From a bacterium (GTDB lineage Bacteria; KSB1; UBA2214), in the NCBI GenBank assembly GCA_029560815.1, contig JAKQKF010000216.1, positions 1 through 19,458 of the forward strand: 19,458 nt of DNA, written 5' to 3'. Each line of letters starts with the position of its first letter. The first letter of the stretch is position 1. The notes below the pieces were generated by a model that was not told where the DNA came from, did not search any database, and worked only from the letters and a program-made list of their open reading frames with translations. Both the position numbers and the translations under genes were made by a program. Below are positions 1-7,428 of this stretch, piece by piece.

Positions 1-83
1 TGCGATCCTGGGCTCTGGTGAGACCACGAGAAACCCGTTCGGTTCCTCATGTCGCGAAAAAGTAGCCATTCAAGGGCAAAAAA

Positions 84-518
84 TCAAGTCTTTTTCCGGA
101 AAAATGAAATTAGTGGCGAAGCGCAGGCAGAATTATCCACGGCCTTTCTGCCGTTCGGAGTTTCCAGCATGGTATAGATGGTGTTGAAGCAGATCAGCTC
201 GGCGCGTTCCTGCGGTACTTCATAGCCGCGCGGAATCCGTTTGTAGTGATGGCCGCCGAGGGTGTAGGGACCGGCGGCCTCGATGGTTTCGACCGCCCTG
301 AGCAGTTTTGCCCCGCGCTTGGGATCGGCCTGCAGTTCCGGATAGACCTTGCGCAGGGGCTCGGTCATGGCCAGCACAAAGGCCTGCGCCGGCTGCACCA
401 CCTCCAGCTGGTAACGCGCCCGGTTGGCCTCGGACCAGCTGCGTTCGTTGTTTTCCGCCAGCTCATTGAAAAAAGCCACCGTATCGCGGCTGAAACCCTG
501 AAAAGTACGGCTCGTCAT
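84..518 (-). pseudogene. DUF2461-family protein with an internal deletion (probable pseudogene)
   Basis: The N-terminal 70 residues match the start of the DUF2461 (TIGR02453) family: a 'GFS..T..FF.EL..NN.RSW' opening followed by 'ANRARY' and a 'VVQPAQAFV' helix. The text then jumps, near residues 70-75 (about nt 296-308), straight to the C-terminal part of the domain, 'YTLGGHHYKRIPRGYE..' and 'ERAELICFNTIYTM'. The conserved centre of the family, around the R-D-T-R-F...K.PYK stretch, is absent. The family is usually a little over 200 residues and this frame has 144, so roughly 80-90 residues are missing without a frameshift. The last 25 residues (after 'LETP') do not look like the family and may be read-through. 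The start ATG at 518 gives the expected N-terminus. The molecular function of DUF2461 is unknown. A deletion pseudogene is the best reading; an expressed short variant cannot be excluded. Confidence 0.65.
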
Positions 519-927
519 AGCCTTTTTGCTCGTTTGAGAGAGCAGCTAAAATCGTTGGAGTGGCTGGAGGATGAAGCGGGCACAACCGGCGTGTAGAATC
601 CGGATCGACCTGGCCTGCATGGTATTTATAGATACGGGAAATCCCGATTGTGCTCAATTAAAAAATGAGATTGCATTATCCCCTCTATTACGATGTGGCG
701 CGATAACGGGCAGGGCTCTGTCGGCGGGCGGCACCATCAATAGGCTGCATTGTTCTCATGATATTAAAACCCACACCCGGCCTGGTCGATAACGGCGGTG
801 CCTCTCATGGACAGCCGTTTTTTTATTTGTATGGGTTGTTTATATTTTACTTTTCCAGGTTTGCGTCGTATTATAAGTAAATACTCTGCTCACATCTGGC
901 AAGCTTGATCAAAAATCAGAAAATGGG
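519..927. other. intergenic region, 409 nt, no convincing gene
   Basis: This is the divergent space between the broken DUF2461 gene and the sigma-factor operon. It is clearly more AT-rich than the Ehr operon further right. Short open frames in it show no family resemblance and no ribosome binding site. A terminator-like hairpin lies at 791-824. An AT-rich stretch at about 825-885, including TATTATAAG near 870, is where the promoter of the sigma operon should be, but no -35/-10 pair stands out. Confidence 0.5.
791..824 (+). terminator. possible Rho-independent terminator
   Basis: AACGGC (791-796) pairs with GCCGTT (814-819) across a 17-nt loop and runs into a tract of seven T (818-824). The stem is short and the loop long, and no plus-strand gene is recognisable upstream. 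It may insulate the sigma operon from upstream transcription or be fortuitous. Confidence 0.35.
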
Positions 928-1491
928 ATGACAGACGACCCCCTGACCCAGCTTTTTCTTCAGTGCCGTTGCAGCGATAGTACCGGTGAATTTGCACGTA
1001 TTATCGCAGGTTCACAAAATTATGCCTATCTGTTGGCCTATCGTCTGCTCCTGTCAAAAGATGAAGCCAAGGACATCGTCCAGGAAGCCTTTATCCGCGT
1101 CTGGCAGCATCGGGCTGAGTTTAATGGTCAAGTCAAGTTTACTACCTGGCTTTACTCCATTGTCAGCAATCTGTGTAAAGACCGGCGGCGCACTCTTGCA
1201 AGACGCATTCAAGCCATGATCAGATACCATCTGTGGAACGTCGCCCGGACCAGTAAGGATATTGAAAATGAGACTGAACAAAGAGAGCTCTCCGGGTGGA
1301 TTCTCAAACTGGCGAATGAATTGCCTGACAAACAAAAATTGGTCTTTATTTTGCGCGATTTACAGGATCTGGACATTGGTGAAATCAGCGTCGTCACCGG
1401 GCAGTCCCCCGCCAGAATAAAATCCAATCTGTATCATGCGCGAAAATTCCTGCGGCAGCGTCTGGTTGAAATGAAAATAGTGGATTTTTGA
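928..1491 (+). CDS. ECF-type RNA polymerase sigma factor
   Basis: This 187-residue protein has the two-domain layout of extracytoplasmic-function sigma-70 factors. Region 2 spans about residues 22-90, with the core-binding and -10 recognition signature 'DEAKDIVQEAFIRVW' (45-59) followed by 'FTTWLYSIVSNLCKDRRR' (71-88). Region 4 spans about 125-180, with 'LPDKQKLVFILRDLQDLDIG' (132-151) and a recognition helix around 'SPARIKSNLYHARKFLRQRL' (160-179). Length is typical. The ATG at 928 has only a weak upstream purine run; no better start precedes region 2. It is the first gene of a three-gene operon, and the anti-sigma gene starts 1 nt after its stop. It should direct polymerase to a small regulon, normally including its own promoter, when the anti-sigma factor lets go. 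The inducing signal is unknown. Confidence 0.93.
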   Translation: MTDDPLTQLFLQCRCSDSTGEFARIIAGSQNYAYLLAYRLLLSKDEAKDIVQEAFIRVWQHRAEFNGQVKFTTWLYSIVSNLCKDRRRTLARRIQAMIRYHLWNVARTSKDIENETEQRELSGWILKLANELPDKQKLVFILRDLQDLDIGEISVVTGQSPARIKSNLYHARKFLRQRLVEMKIVDF

Positions 1492-1492
1492 T

Positions 1493-2188
1493 ATGGCAAA
1501 CTGTAGGAAATATAGAAGAATTGGCTATTTATTCCGCAGCGGCGAATGCACTGCAGAGGAGCGAGCGGCCTGGAACGAGCATGTGCAGGGTTGCCCAGCC
1601 TGCCAAAAACTGGCCAGGCAAATGGCAATCATCTCGGAGGGTATGCAAAAGACACGCGCAAAAGTGGTCGAAATGGAAGCGCCCGGGCAGCATACTCGCA
1701 AAATTATGCAAGCGCTGGCGGTTAAGACGCCGAGGTATCAATCAGCCCCGGGGATGTTTTTTGTATTTCTGCATCGGCCCCGCATCCGGTTTGTCCAGGC
1801 ATTATTGCTTATTGCGCTTATTGCCAGCTTTGCGTGGGAGAAATATTTGTCAGCCAGCGCATGGCAGGAAAACGATCTCGTCCATATGCTCGCCATCCAG
1901 AAACAAACGTACATCGTTTCTTCAGGAATACCGGTTCTGCCGAGCCCAAGAGACCGGTCGAGTATGCTAAAAATTATCAACTGGATTAACTGGCAGTATG
2001 AATCGGCTTTTACAGCCAAAGCAGGCGTGCTTCACCTGCCTGTTACAGGGCGGAAACAACTCTGGCAAAAGCGCAAAACTGAATTGAACCTTTTAATACA
2101 ATCCTGCGGCTGGACGCCAGGAGAGAGAGAATATCTGCTCAGGCAGGGCGTCTCCTATTTGCATTATTATCTATCCATCAAACGGTGA
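1493..2188 (+). CDS. membrane-anchored zinc-finger anti-sigma factor
   Basis: The N-terminus carries a zf-HC2/ZAS-type anti-sigma domain: an H-x3-C-x2-C motif at H30, C34 and C37 ('EHVQGCPACQ') with C4 or C19 as the likely fourth zinc ligand. One transmembrane helix follows at about residues 99-116 ('RFVQALLLIALIASFAWEK'), leaving roughly 115 residues outside the cytoplasm that I do not recognise. The layout is that of a one-pass anti-sigma factor that holds its cognate ECF factor at the membrane. The ATG lies 1 nt after the sigma stop and lacks a clear Shine-Dalgarno, so translation is probably coupled. The extracytoplasmic part would be the sensor or the contact site for the lipoprotein encoded next. 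Confidence 0.8.
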   Translation: MANCRKYRRIGYLFRSGECTAEERAAWNEHVQGCPACQKLARQMAIISEGMQKTRAKVVEMEAPGQHTRKIMQALAVKTPRYQSAPGMFFVFLHRPRIRFVQALLLIALIASFAWEKYLSASAWQENDLVHMLAIQKQTYIVSSGIPVLPSPRDRSSMLKIINWINWQYESAFTAKAGVLHLPVTGRKQLWQKRKTELNLLIQSCGWTPGEREYLLRQGVSYLHYYLSIKR

Positions 2189-2197
2189 GGATTTGAT

Positions 2198-3220
2198 ATG
2201 AATAAAAAAATGAACACCACCTTGTCCGTCCTGCTCCTGACGCTGTGGATAGCCGGATGCCGTGAAATCAAGACCACTACCACCATTTATGAAGACGGAC
2301 GCATCGAACGAAAGATCGCTATCGAGGGGGATTCGGACAAACTCCAGGAGAGTGCCTTCCCCTTTCCCATAGATTCAACCTGGTCCAGACAGCGCACCCA
2401 TCAAGCACAAGACAGCACTAAAACAGTGACAACATGGTCCCGGCAGTTCTCCGGAATCGCCGAACTGCAAGCGTGCTATAAGGCCATCACGCATCCAGCC
2501 CTTCGGGTTAAAGTGGATATCAAGAGCGAACGCAAATTTCGCTGGTTCTACACCTATTGGCAATATAGCGAAACCTATCACGCTTACAATGTCCACTACT
2601 TGAAACCCGTCTCGGACTATCTCAGTGCGGATGAATTGCTGTTCTGGATCAACAAGCCCGACAGCAGCGACGAGGTTGAAAAAAAAATGGATCAATGGAT
2701 GATGGACAACATGTTCGCAGAATTCTATCAAACCCTGCAGCATCAGGTCCGGCGCTTGAATGATCCGCGCCTTGATATTCAGCTGCTGGATGCGCATAAA
2801 TCCGAACTTTATCATGCGCTGATGGATTCATCCTCAGAGGCCGATGAGGTCGATGAGATACTGGCGGTGTGCCAGCAAATCTATGGTTCGGATGTGTTAA
2901 ACGCCGCGCGTGTTGCCATCGACAGCAGCTTGATTTCGCTGGAAAAGCATCTGGAATTTGAAACCGATTTATCTTTAAACAGTTATACCAACACGGTGCT
3001 CCTGCCCGGTCAGCTGTGGGCGAGCAACGGCCAGATCGTCGAGCAAGGTCAGGTTACCTGGAACCTCACCTCGCGCAATTTTCAATTTGAGGATTTTTCC
3101 ATGTGGGCGCGGAGCCGTAAAGCCAATATTGGTCTGACGATCTTGTCTGCTCTCATGGCCATCTTACTTGCTGCGGGGTTGATCATCGCGCATATCAAGT
3201 CCAGAAATGTGAATCCCTGA
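2198..3220 (+). CDS. lipoprotein with C-terminal membrane helix, function unknown
   Basis: The 340-residue product begins with a lipoprotein signal: positively charged MNKKMN, a hydrophobic stretch and the lipobox 'IAGC' with C21 as the lipidation site. The residue after C21 is Arg, not Asp, so by the enterobacterial rule it would not be kept in the inner membrane; that rule may not hold here. A second hydrophobic helix at about 309-332 ('IGLTILSALMAILLAAGLII') and a basic tail end the protein. The segment before it ('LLPGQLWASNGQIVEQGQVTW') recalls LppM/DUF3153-like proteins, but that is weak. The start ATG has GAGG about 9 nt upstream and lies 9 nt after the anti-sigma stop. Position suggests a partner or target of the sigma/anti-sigma pair in envelope sensing. 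No enzymatic motif is visible. Confidence 0.8.
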   Translation: MNKKMNTTLSVLLLTLWIAGCREIKTTTTIYEDGRIERKIAIEGDSDKLQESAFPFPIDSTWSRQRTHQAQDSTKTVTTWSRQFSGIAELQACYKAITHPALRVKVDIKSERKFRWFYTYWQYSETYHAYNVHYLKPVSDYLSADELLFWINKPDSSDEVEKKMDQWMMDNMFAEFYQTLQHQVRRLNDPRLDIQLLDAHKSELYHALMDSSSEADEVDEILAVCQQIYGSDVLNAARVAIDSSLISLEKHLEFETDLSLNSYTNTVLLPGQLWASNGQIVEQGQVTWNLTSRNFQFEDFSMWARSRKANIGLTILSALMAILLAAGLIIAHIKSRNVNP

Positions 3221-3235
3221 GCGGTGGTCGCTCAG
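3217..3235 (+). terminator. hairpin at the end of the sigma operon
   Basis: CTGAGCG (3217-3223) and CGCTCAG (3229-3235) form a perfect 7-bp stem with the 5-nt loop GTGGT, beginning over the lipoprotein stop codon. There is no T tract after it, so it may stabilise the 3' end or act only as a weak terminator. Confidence 0.35.
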
Positions 3236-3683
3236 CTGGCCGCCTTTGCCGCTGCAATAAAAGCGCAGCACCTTTGGCCTCCGCGAAAGAAACGTCAAGA
3301 AACGGAAAGCCGGCTTGTGATCATGGCGATGTTGACGCGTCTGCAGGAAAATAGTCCGGGTTGATTCCCGCCGTTTTCCAGTGCTGCCCAATTTTTACGG
3401 TCAGCGATGTCGCCTGCTTGCATGCCGTAGTGCAATATGCTTGATTTTCAGGATTTGATTGCCTGATTTTCCAGCAAACAGGAGAGTGATGGGGTCAAAA
3501 TAGCCGGAAATTCCCCTGGATGAAAAGGGATCCTTTTGGATCACTATTCCTATTATTTTCGCAGCTATGCCGTCCGCAGCTTTCGCGGCCTCCTCTAGCT
3601 CCAGTCCGCCCAATTAGCAGAGTTCACCCGGCCGCAGGGACGCCAAAGACGGCCTCATTGTTTCCTGTGCAAGGAGGTTCATC
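3236..3683. other. intergenic region, about 450 nt, no recognisable gene
   Basis: Both strands were read in all frames and only short unassignable open frames were found. It probably holds decayed sequence plus the promoter region for the truncated secreted protein that starts at 3684. No transposase, tRNA or repeat was recognised. Confidence 0.45.
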
Positions 3684-3896
3684 ATGCGGATTGTTTTCCG
3701 ATGTTTGACCATCCTGACGCTCGTTTTTCTGGCCGCAACGCCTATTTTTTCATCCGCGGCGGCACCCCTGAACGAATCCGCAACACCATCCATTGCCTTT
3801 ACCCCCCTGCGGCTGGAAGCGGAGAGCGGGCAATACGAGGAGATGACCCTGCTCGCCGATACCAGGGCCTCTTGCGCATGGGCGAGAAAGATGTAA
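3684..3896 (+). pseudogene. 5' fragment of a secreted carbohydrate-binding protein
   Basis: A strong ribosome binding site (AAGGAGG, 6-7 nt before the ATG) opens a frame with a clear signal peptide. Residues 1-26 are hydrophobic with a basic start, 'MRIVFRCLTILTLVFLAATP', and 'SSAAA' as likely cleavage region. After it comes 'FTPLRLEAESGQYEEMTLLADTRAS', which looks like the first strands of a CBM6/CBM35-type carbohydrate-binding module ('EAE..' and '..D..ASGG'). The resemblance stops near residue 62 (about nt 3869). The rest of the frame, 'CAWARKM', is the complement of a minus-strand glycosidase remnant. The gene has therefore been cut off there by a deletion or inversion. The start signals look functional, so a 70-residue secreted peptide could still be made. 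Confidence 0.6.
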
Positions 3897-4560
3897 TCAG
3901 CGCAGATATTGATGACGCACTCATTCTCCCCCCAGAGAAACGGCCAGTCCTCCTTGTTCTCCAGAAAATCGGGTTTGAGCAGGAGCACGCCGGGGACGAC
4001 CCCGCCGGCGATGAAGGAGTAATCCGCCCGGTTGATGCCATAGGTCACCTTCTTCGAGCGGGTGCCGACCCCCGCCACAAAGGAGAGGTCGGAATAGGGA
4101 TGGCAGCCGAAGATATAGTTCAGCCCTTTGAAAACCTGCTCCCGGCCTATCAGCTCTGGAAACGACCGGTGCAGGAAATAGTTGGCCGTGGCCCAGGTGA
4201 TGACCTCACTGTTGCCGGCCCAGCCGCGCGTGCCGATGGGAACGCCATAGGGATTCTCCCTGGCGAGCTTCTCCAGCGGTCATCCAGGGTTCCGCTGCTG
4301 AGGCCGTCCGACTCGTAAGGCTTTAAGCGTCTGGTCGATGAAGGTTTGATCGCGGCTGACGCCGAACTGCTCCCAGGCCTCCGCCAGGGTTTTCACTACC
4401 GAGGTATGGTGCCCGGTTTCGATGTCGAAATCTCCGGCATCGAACCAGCCGCCGCTTCCAGCCGGAGATCACATTGGGCTCGAGGCGCCATTCCACCACG
4501 CTCCCGCTCTTGCCGGCGCCGATCCGGCGATCACCGCGGCCGAAAGATCCGGACATAAAC
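3868..4560 (-). pseudogene. GH9-type glycoside hydrolase remnant, multiply deleted
   Basis: Read on the minus strand, three blocks of a GH9 (endoglucanase-like) catalytic domain follow one another in the correct order. Block 1 (4453 to 4322) has 'GGWFDAGDFDIETG', the GH9 motif whose aspartates activate the water, and continues to 'DQTFIDQTLK'. Block 2 (4320 to 4273), in another frame, reads 'PYESDGLSSGTLDDRW'. Block 3 (4273 to about 3868), back in the frame of block 1, has 'EKLARENPYGVPIGTRGW', then 'DLSFVAGVGTRSKKVTYGIN', 'GGVVPGVLLLKPDF' and 'WPFLWGENECVINICADYIF', the C-terminal catalytic region of Bacteroidetes-style GH9 enzymes. Family text between blocks is missing, an in-frame TGA interrupts the junction of blocks 1 and 3, and another frame change lies just upstream of block 1 ('EPNVISG' in a different frame). 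No signal peptide or intact start remains. It cannot encode an active enzyme. Confidence 0.7.
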
Positions 4561-4661
4561 AAGGTGCAAAATAATTGGCAATTTTCAAATATTTTCAGGT
4601 TTTTCTGCAACTAGTAAAGGGCTTCATAAAACGATTCCCGCTGACTGCCCCCATTTTCCCG

Positions 4662-4690
4662 TTGCTATTGAAAATGACAATTTATATATT
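4662..4690 (+). promoter_or_regulatory. predicted promoter of the Ehr operon
   Basis: TTGCTA (4662-4667) and TATATT (4685-4690) are separated by 17 nt, a good match to sigma-70 -35/-10 spacing, in an AT-rich island within GC-rich DNA. It would start RNA near 4697, about 45 nt before the regulator ATG. Predicted from sequence only; this phylum may use other promoter elements. Confidence 0.45.
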
Positions 4691-4725
4691 ATGTCATAAT
4701 TTGGCTGGTTGAGTCAAGTTTTGAC
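4674..4725 (+). promoter_or_regulatory. cluster of TGACA half-sites, candidate operator
   Basis: ATGACA (4674-4679) and TGTCAT (4692-4697) form an inverted repeat with 12 nt between the arms, so the centres are 18 bp apart. It brackets the predicted -10 element. A second inverted pair, GTCAA (4713-4717) and TTGAC (4721-4725), lies just downstream. All four arms share the core TGAC/GTCA. Placement fits a binding site for the HTH-EIIA regulator encoded at once downstream (autoregulation), which is an inference. Confidence 0.4.
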
Positions 4726-4741
4726 AAATAAAGGGCATGGA

Positions 4742-5422
4742 ATGCAGCTGCAAATCCGGGATATCTGCAAGCTCCTCAACGTCTCCGAGCGCACCGTCTA
4801 CCGCTGGATCAAGAGCGGGGCCATCCCCCATTACAAGCTCAACGAGCAGTATCGCTTTAACCGCGTCGAAATTCTCGAGTGGGCGACGGCGCAAAAGATG
4901 ACGGTCTCACCGGAGATCTTTGCCGAGCCCGAGAGCGGCGACCTGCCGGCACTTTCCGCCGCCATCGAGGCGGGGGGGATCCACTACCGCGTCAGCGGCG
5001 GGGACAAGGAGAGCGTGCTGCGCTCGATCGTCCGGCAGATGCGTCTGCCGGAGGGGGTGGATGTGGATTTCCTCCTTCAGGTGCTGCTGGCGCGCGAGTC
5101 GCTGGGCTCGACCGCGATCGGCGACGGCATCGCCATTCCCCATCCCCGCAGTCCCATCGTCCTGCATGTCTCCCGGCCGATCATCTCGCTCTCGTTTCTC
5201 GAGACTCCGATCGATTTCGATGCCCCGGACGGCAAACCGGTCGGCATCATCTTCACTATTGTCAGCCCGACCATCCGCGCCCACCTGCACCTGCTCTCGC
5301 GCCTCTCCTACGCCCTCAAGGATGACTCCTGGCGGCGGATCCTGGCCGCGCCCGGTGTGCGCGAGGAGATCATCGACCTCCTGAAGCGGATCGAACCGGG
5401 CTTTGGCAGGGCGGCCGGATGA
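4742..5422 (+). CDS. helix-turn-helix regulator with PTS EIIA (type 2) domain
   Basis: This 226-residue protein joins two domains. Residues 3-52 are an excisionase/MerR-like HTH ('IRDICKLLNVSERTVYRWIK', then '..QYRFNRVEILEWA'). Residues 70-220 are a fructose/mannitol-type PTS EIIA domain like PtsN; the phospho-accepting histidine is H134 in 'GDGIAIPHPR', and the second family histidine is in 'AHLHLLSRLSYAL' (H181 or H183). I chose ATG 4742 because AAGGG lies 6 nt upstream and the HTH begins directly; a TTG at 4709 would add 11 unlikely residues and overlap the putative operator. Its stop overlaps the hyfB ATG by 4 nt (ATGA, 5419-5422), so it is the first gene of the Ehr operon. It probably links operon expression to phosphotransferase status. 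No EI, HPr or sugar permease is encoded here. It might act by protein contact as well as by DNA binding. Confidence 0.85.
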   Translation: MQLQIRDICKLLNVSERTVYRWIKSGAIPHYKLNEQYRFNRVEILEWATAQKMTVSPEIFAEPESGDLPALSAAIEAGGIHYRVSGGDKESVLRSIVRQMRLPEGVDVDFLLQVLLARESLGSTAIGDGIAIPHPRSPIVLHVSRPIISLSFLETPIDFDAPDGKPVGIIFTIVSPTIRAHLHLLSRLSYALKDDSWRRILAAPGVREEIIDLLKRIEPGFGRAAG

Positions 5423-7428
5423 ATCCCCAGCTGACCTGCTTTTTCATCGCCCTGCTCCTTCTGCTCTGCGGAGGCGCGGCCGCCTGGCTGCTGCACCGCC
5501 GGGAAGCCCTGGCGCGGCGGCTCGCGGCCGCCAGCGTGATCGCCGCGGGGGCATTCGGTATGGTCCCGGCTATAAGTGTGCTCGCTTCCGGTGAGAGCCT
5601 GCTCTACGAGCGGGCGGCCTCGATCCCTGCGCTCTCCTTCTCCCTGATGATCGACCCCCTGGCGGCTTTTTTCCTGGTGATCATTTTTTTCATCTCCGCC
5701 ATGACCGCGCTTTACGGCGCCGGTTATCTCCGCGCCGAAGGCAGCCCCGCAGCCCGCGGCCGCTCCTTTTTCTTTTTCAACCTTCTCGTCCTCGGCATGG
5801 CTCTGGTTGCGGCCGCGGCCAACGGCATGCTCTTCATCATCGCCTGGGAGATCATGTCGATGGCCGCATTCTTCCTCGTCACCTTCGAGGATGAGCGGCT
5901 GCAGACGCGGAGCGCCGGCCTGATCTATCTGATCGCCGCCCACATCGGCGTCGTCCTGCTCTTTTTCATGTTCTGGCTGCTGGCCGGAGCGGGCACGGGC
6001 TCGCTTGATTTCAGCCAGTTCGCCGGGGCCGCTCTGGCCGGATCAAAGCTCAAAAGCCTGATCTTCCTGCTCAGCATCGCCGGTTTCGGCGCCAAGGCGG
6101 GATTCCTTCCCCTGCATGTCTGGCTGCCGGAGGCCCATCCGGCCGCACCGAGCCACGTCTCCGCGCTCATGTCCGGCGTGATGATCAAAATGGGGCTGTA
6201 CGGGATCCTGCGCACCCTCACCTGGCTGGGAACCCCCCCGCTGTGGTGGGGCACCCTGCTGGTGGTTATCGGACTGGTGAGCGGCCTGCTGGGTGTGCTC
6301 TATGCCCTCGCCCAGCACGACCTCAAGCGGCTGCTCGCCTACCACAGCGTCGAGAACATCGGCATCATGGCCATCGGCCTCGGGCTGGGACTGCTCGGCC
6401 TCCATCTGCAGGAGAATACCCTCGCGGTGCTGGGTTTCGGCGGCTGCTTGCTGCACATTCTCAACCACTCGATTTTCAAGAGCCTGCTCTTCATGGGGGC
6501 CGGCGCGGTGAAGCAGCAGTGCCACACCCTGGAGATCGACCGCCTCGGCGGGCTGCAGAAGCGCATGCCATTCACTGCCGCGACCTTTCTCATCGGCGCC
6601 GCAGCCATCTCCGGGCTGCCCCTGCTCAACGGCTTTGTCAGCGAATTCATGATCTATTTCGCCTCATTCTCGGCCGTGACTTCCGCGCCCAAAGGGACCA
6701 CCGCTCTGCCGCTGCTGAGCCTGCTGGGCCTGGCCGCGATCGGTGCCCTGGCTGTCGCCTGCTTCACCAAGGCGGCCGGCGTGGTTTTTCTTGGCGAGGG
6801 GCGCACTCAGGCCGGCGAACGCGGACAGGAGGCCTCCGCTGTCATGCTCCTGCCGATGCTCCTGCTGGCCGCTCTCTGCGTGGTGGCGGGTGTCGCGCCG
6901 CTGCTGCTCCTGCCCCTGCTGCGGCCGGCGATCGCGGCGGCGGCGAATCTGCCGGCCGCCGTCATCAGCACGGAAATGGCCGCGCTGGTCGAGCCTTTCA
7001 CAGCGGTAACAGTAATCGCCGCCGGCGGCGCTGCGCTTTTTATTCTGCTCGCGCTCTGGCGTCGCCGGATCCTGGCGAAGCGAGGCCTCCAACGCTCCGG
7101 CACCTGGGACTGCGGCTACAGCCAGCCCTCCGCGCGCATGCAGTATACCGCCTCCTCCTTTGTCCAGCCCCTGATCGACCAGAACAAGTGGATTCTACGC
7201 AGCAGGGTGGAGGAGGTGCCGCCGGAAGGATATTTCCCGGAGGGTGCGCGCTATCACTCGCATACGCCGGATCTCTTTCTCGATAAATTCTGGCGGCCGC
7301 TGCTGGCGGCGATCGCCTGGCTCTTCCACCAGCTGCAGTGGATGCAGCGCGGCCGCATCTCGCTTTATATTCTCTACATCGCCGTCGTCCTGCTCGCGCT
7401 GCTCTTCTGGTTCGGAGGGCTGCGATGA
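5419..7428 (+). CDS. hyfB: HyfB-like antiporter-type membrane subunit (NuoL/M family)
   Basis: A 669-residue polytopic membrane protein of the Mrp/complex I antiporter family. Conserved ion-path residues are visible: Glu144 in 'IAWEIMSMAAF', Lys226 in 'GFGAKAGFLPLHVWLPEAH', Lys257 in 'SGVMIKMGLYGILR', and the 'HILNHSIFKSLLFMGAGAV' helix. The C-terminal extension ('GTWDCGY..', 'MQYTASSFVQPL') followed by a final membrane helix is typical of HyfB/HycC-like subunits. It should carry protons or sodium across the cytoplasmic membrane, driven by electron flow in the attached redox arm. The start overlaps the regulator stop, and its own stop overlaps the hyfC start (ATGA at 7425-7428). The symbol names the family; as the complex seems not to be a hydrogenase, an 'Ehr' name would suit it better. 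Confidence 0.9.
   Translation: MNPQLTCFFIALLLLLCGGAAAWLLHRREALARRLAAASVIAAGAFGMVPAISVLASGESLLYERAASIPALSFSLMIDPLAAFFLVIIFFISAMTALYGAGYLRAEGSPAARGRSFFFFNLLVLGMALVAAAANGMLFIIAWEIMSMAAFFLVTFEDERLQTRSAGLIYLIAAHIGVVLLFFMFWLLAGAGTGSLDFSQFAGAALAGSKLKSLIFLLSIAGFGAKAGFLPLHVWLPEAHPAAPSHVSALMSGVMIKMGLYGILRTLTWLGTPPLWWGTLLVVIGLVSGLLGVLYALAQHDLKRLLAYHSVENIGIMAIGLGLGLLGLHLQENTLAVLGFGGCLLHILNHSIFKSLLFMGAGAVKQQCHTLEIDRLGGLQKRMPFTAATFLIGAAAISGLPLLNGFVSEFMIYFASFSAVTSAPKGTTALPLLSLLGLAAIGALAVACFTKAAGVVFLGEGRTQAGERGQEASAVMLLPMLLLAALCVVAGVAPLLLLPLLRPAIAAAANLPAAVISTEMAALVEPFTAVTVIAAGGAALFILLALWRRRILAKRGLQRSGTWDCGYSQPSARMQYTASSFVQPLIDQNKWILRSRVEEVPPEGYFPEGARYHSHTPDLFLDKFWRPLLAAIAWLFHQLQWMQRGRISLYILYIAVVLLALLFWFGGLR

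Noticed and set aside
571..792. Small plus-strand open frame upstream of the sigma operon
   Set aside because: Composition is not protein-like, there is no ribosome binding site and no recognisable motif.
3523..3545. GGATCC-centred near-palindrome AAAAGGGATCCTTTT
   Set aside because: Imperfect, single copy, with no T tract or neighbouring gene end that it would serve.
3401..3613. Small minus-strand open frame in the intergenic region
   Set aside because: No similarity that I recognise, no ribosome binding site and a TTG start; likely chance.
4709..4741. TTG at 4709 as start of the HTH-EIIA regulator
   Set aside because: ATG 4742 has a well-placed AAGGG and begins the HTH directly; the extension would overlap the inverted repeats and add residues unlike the family.
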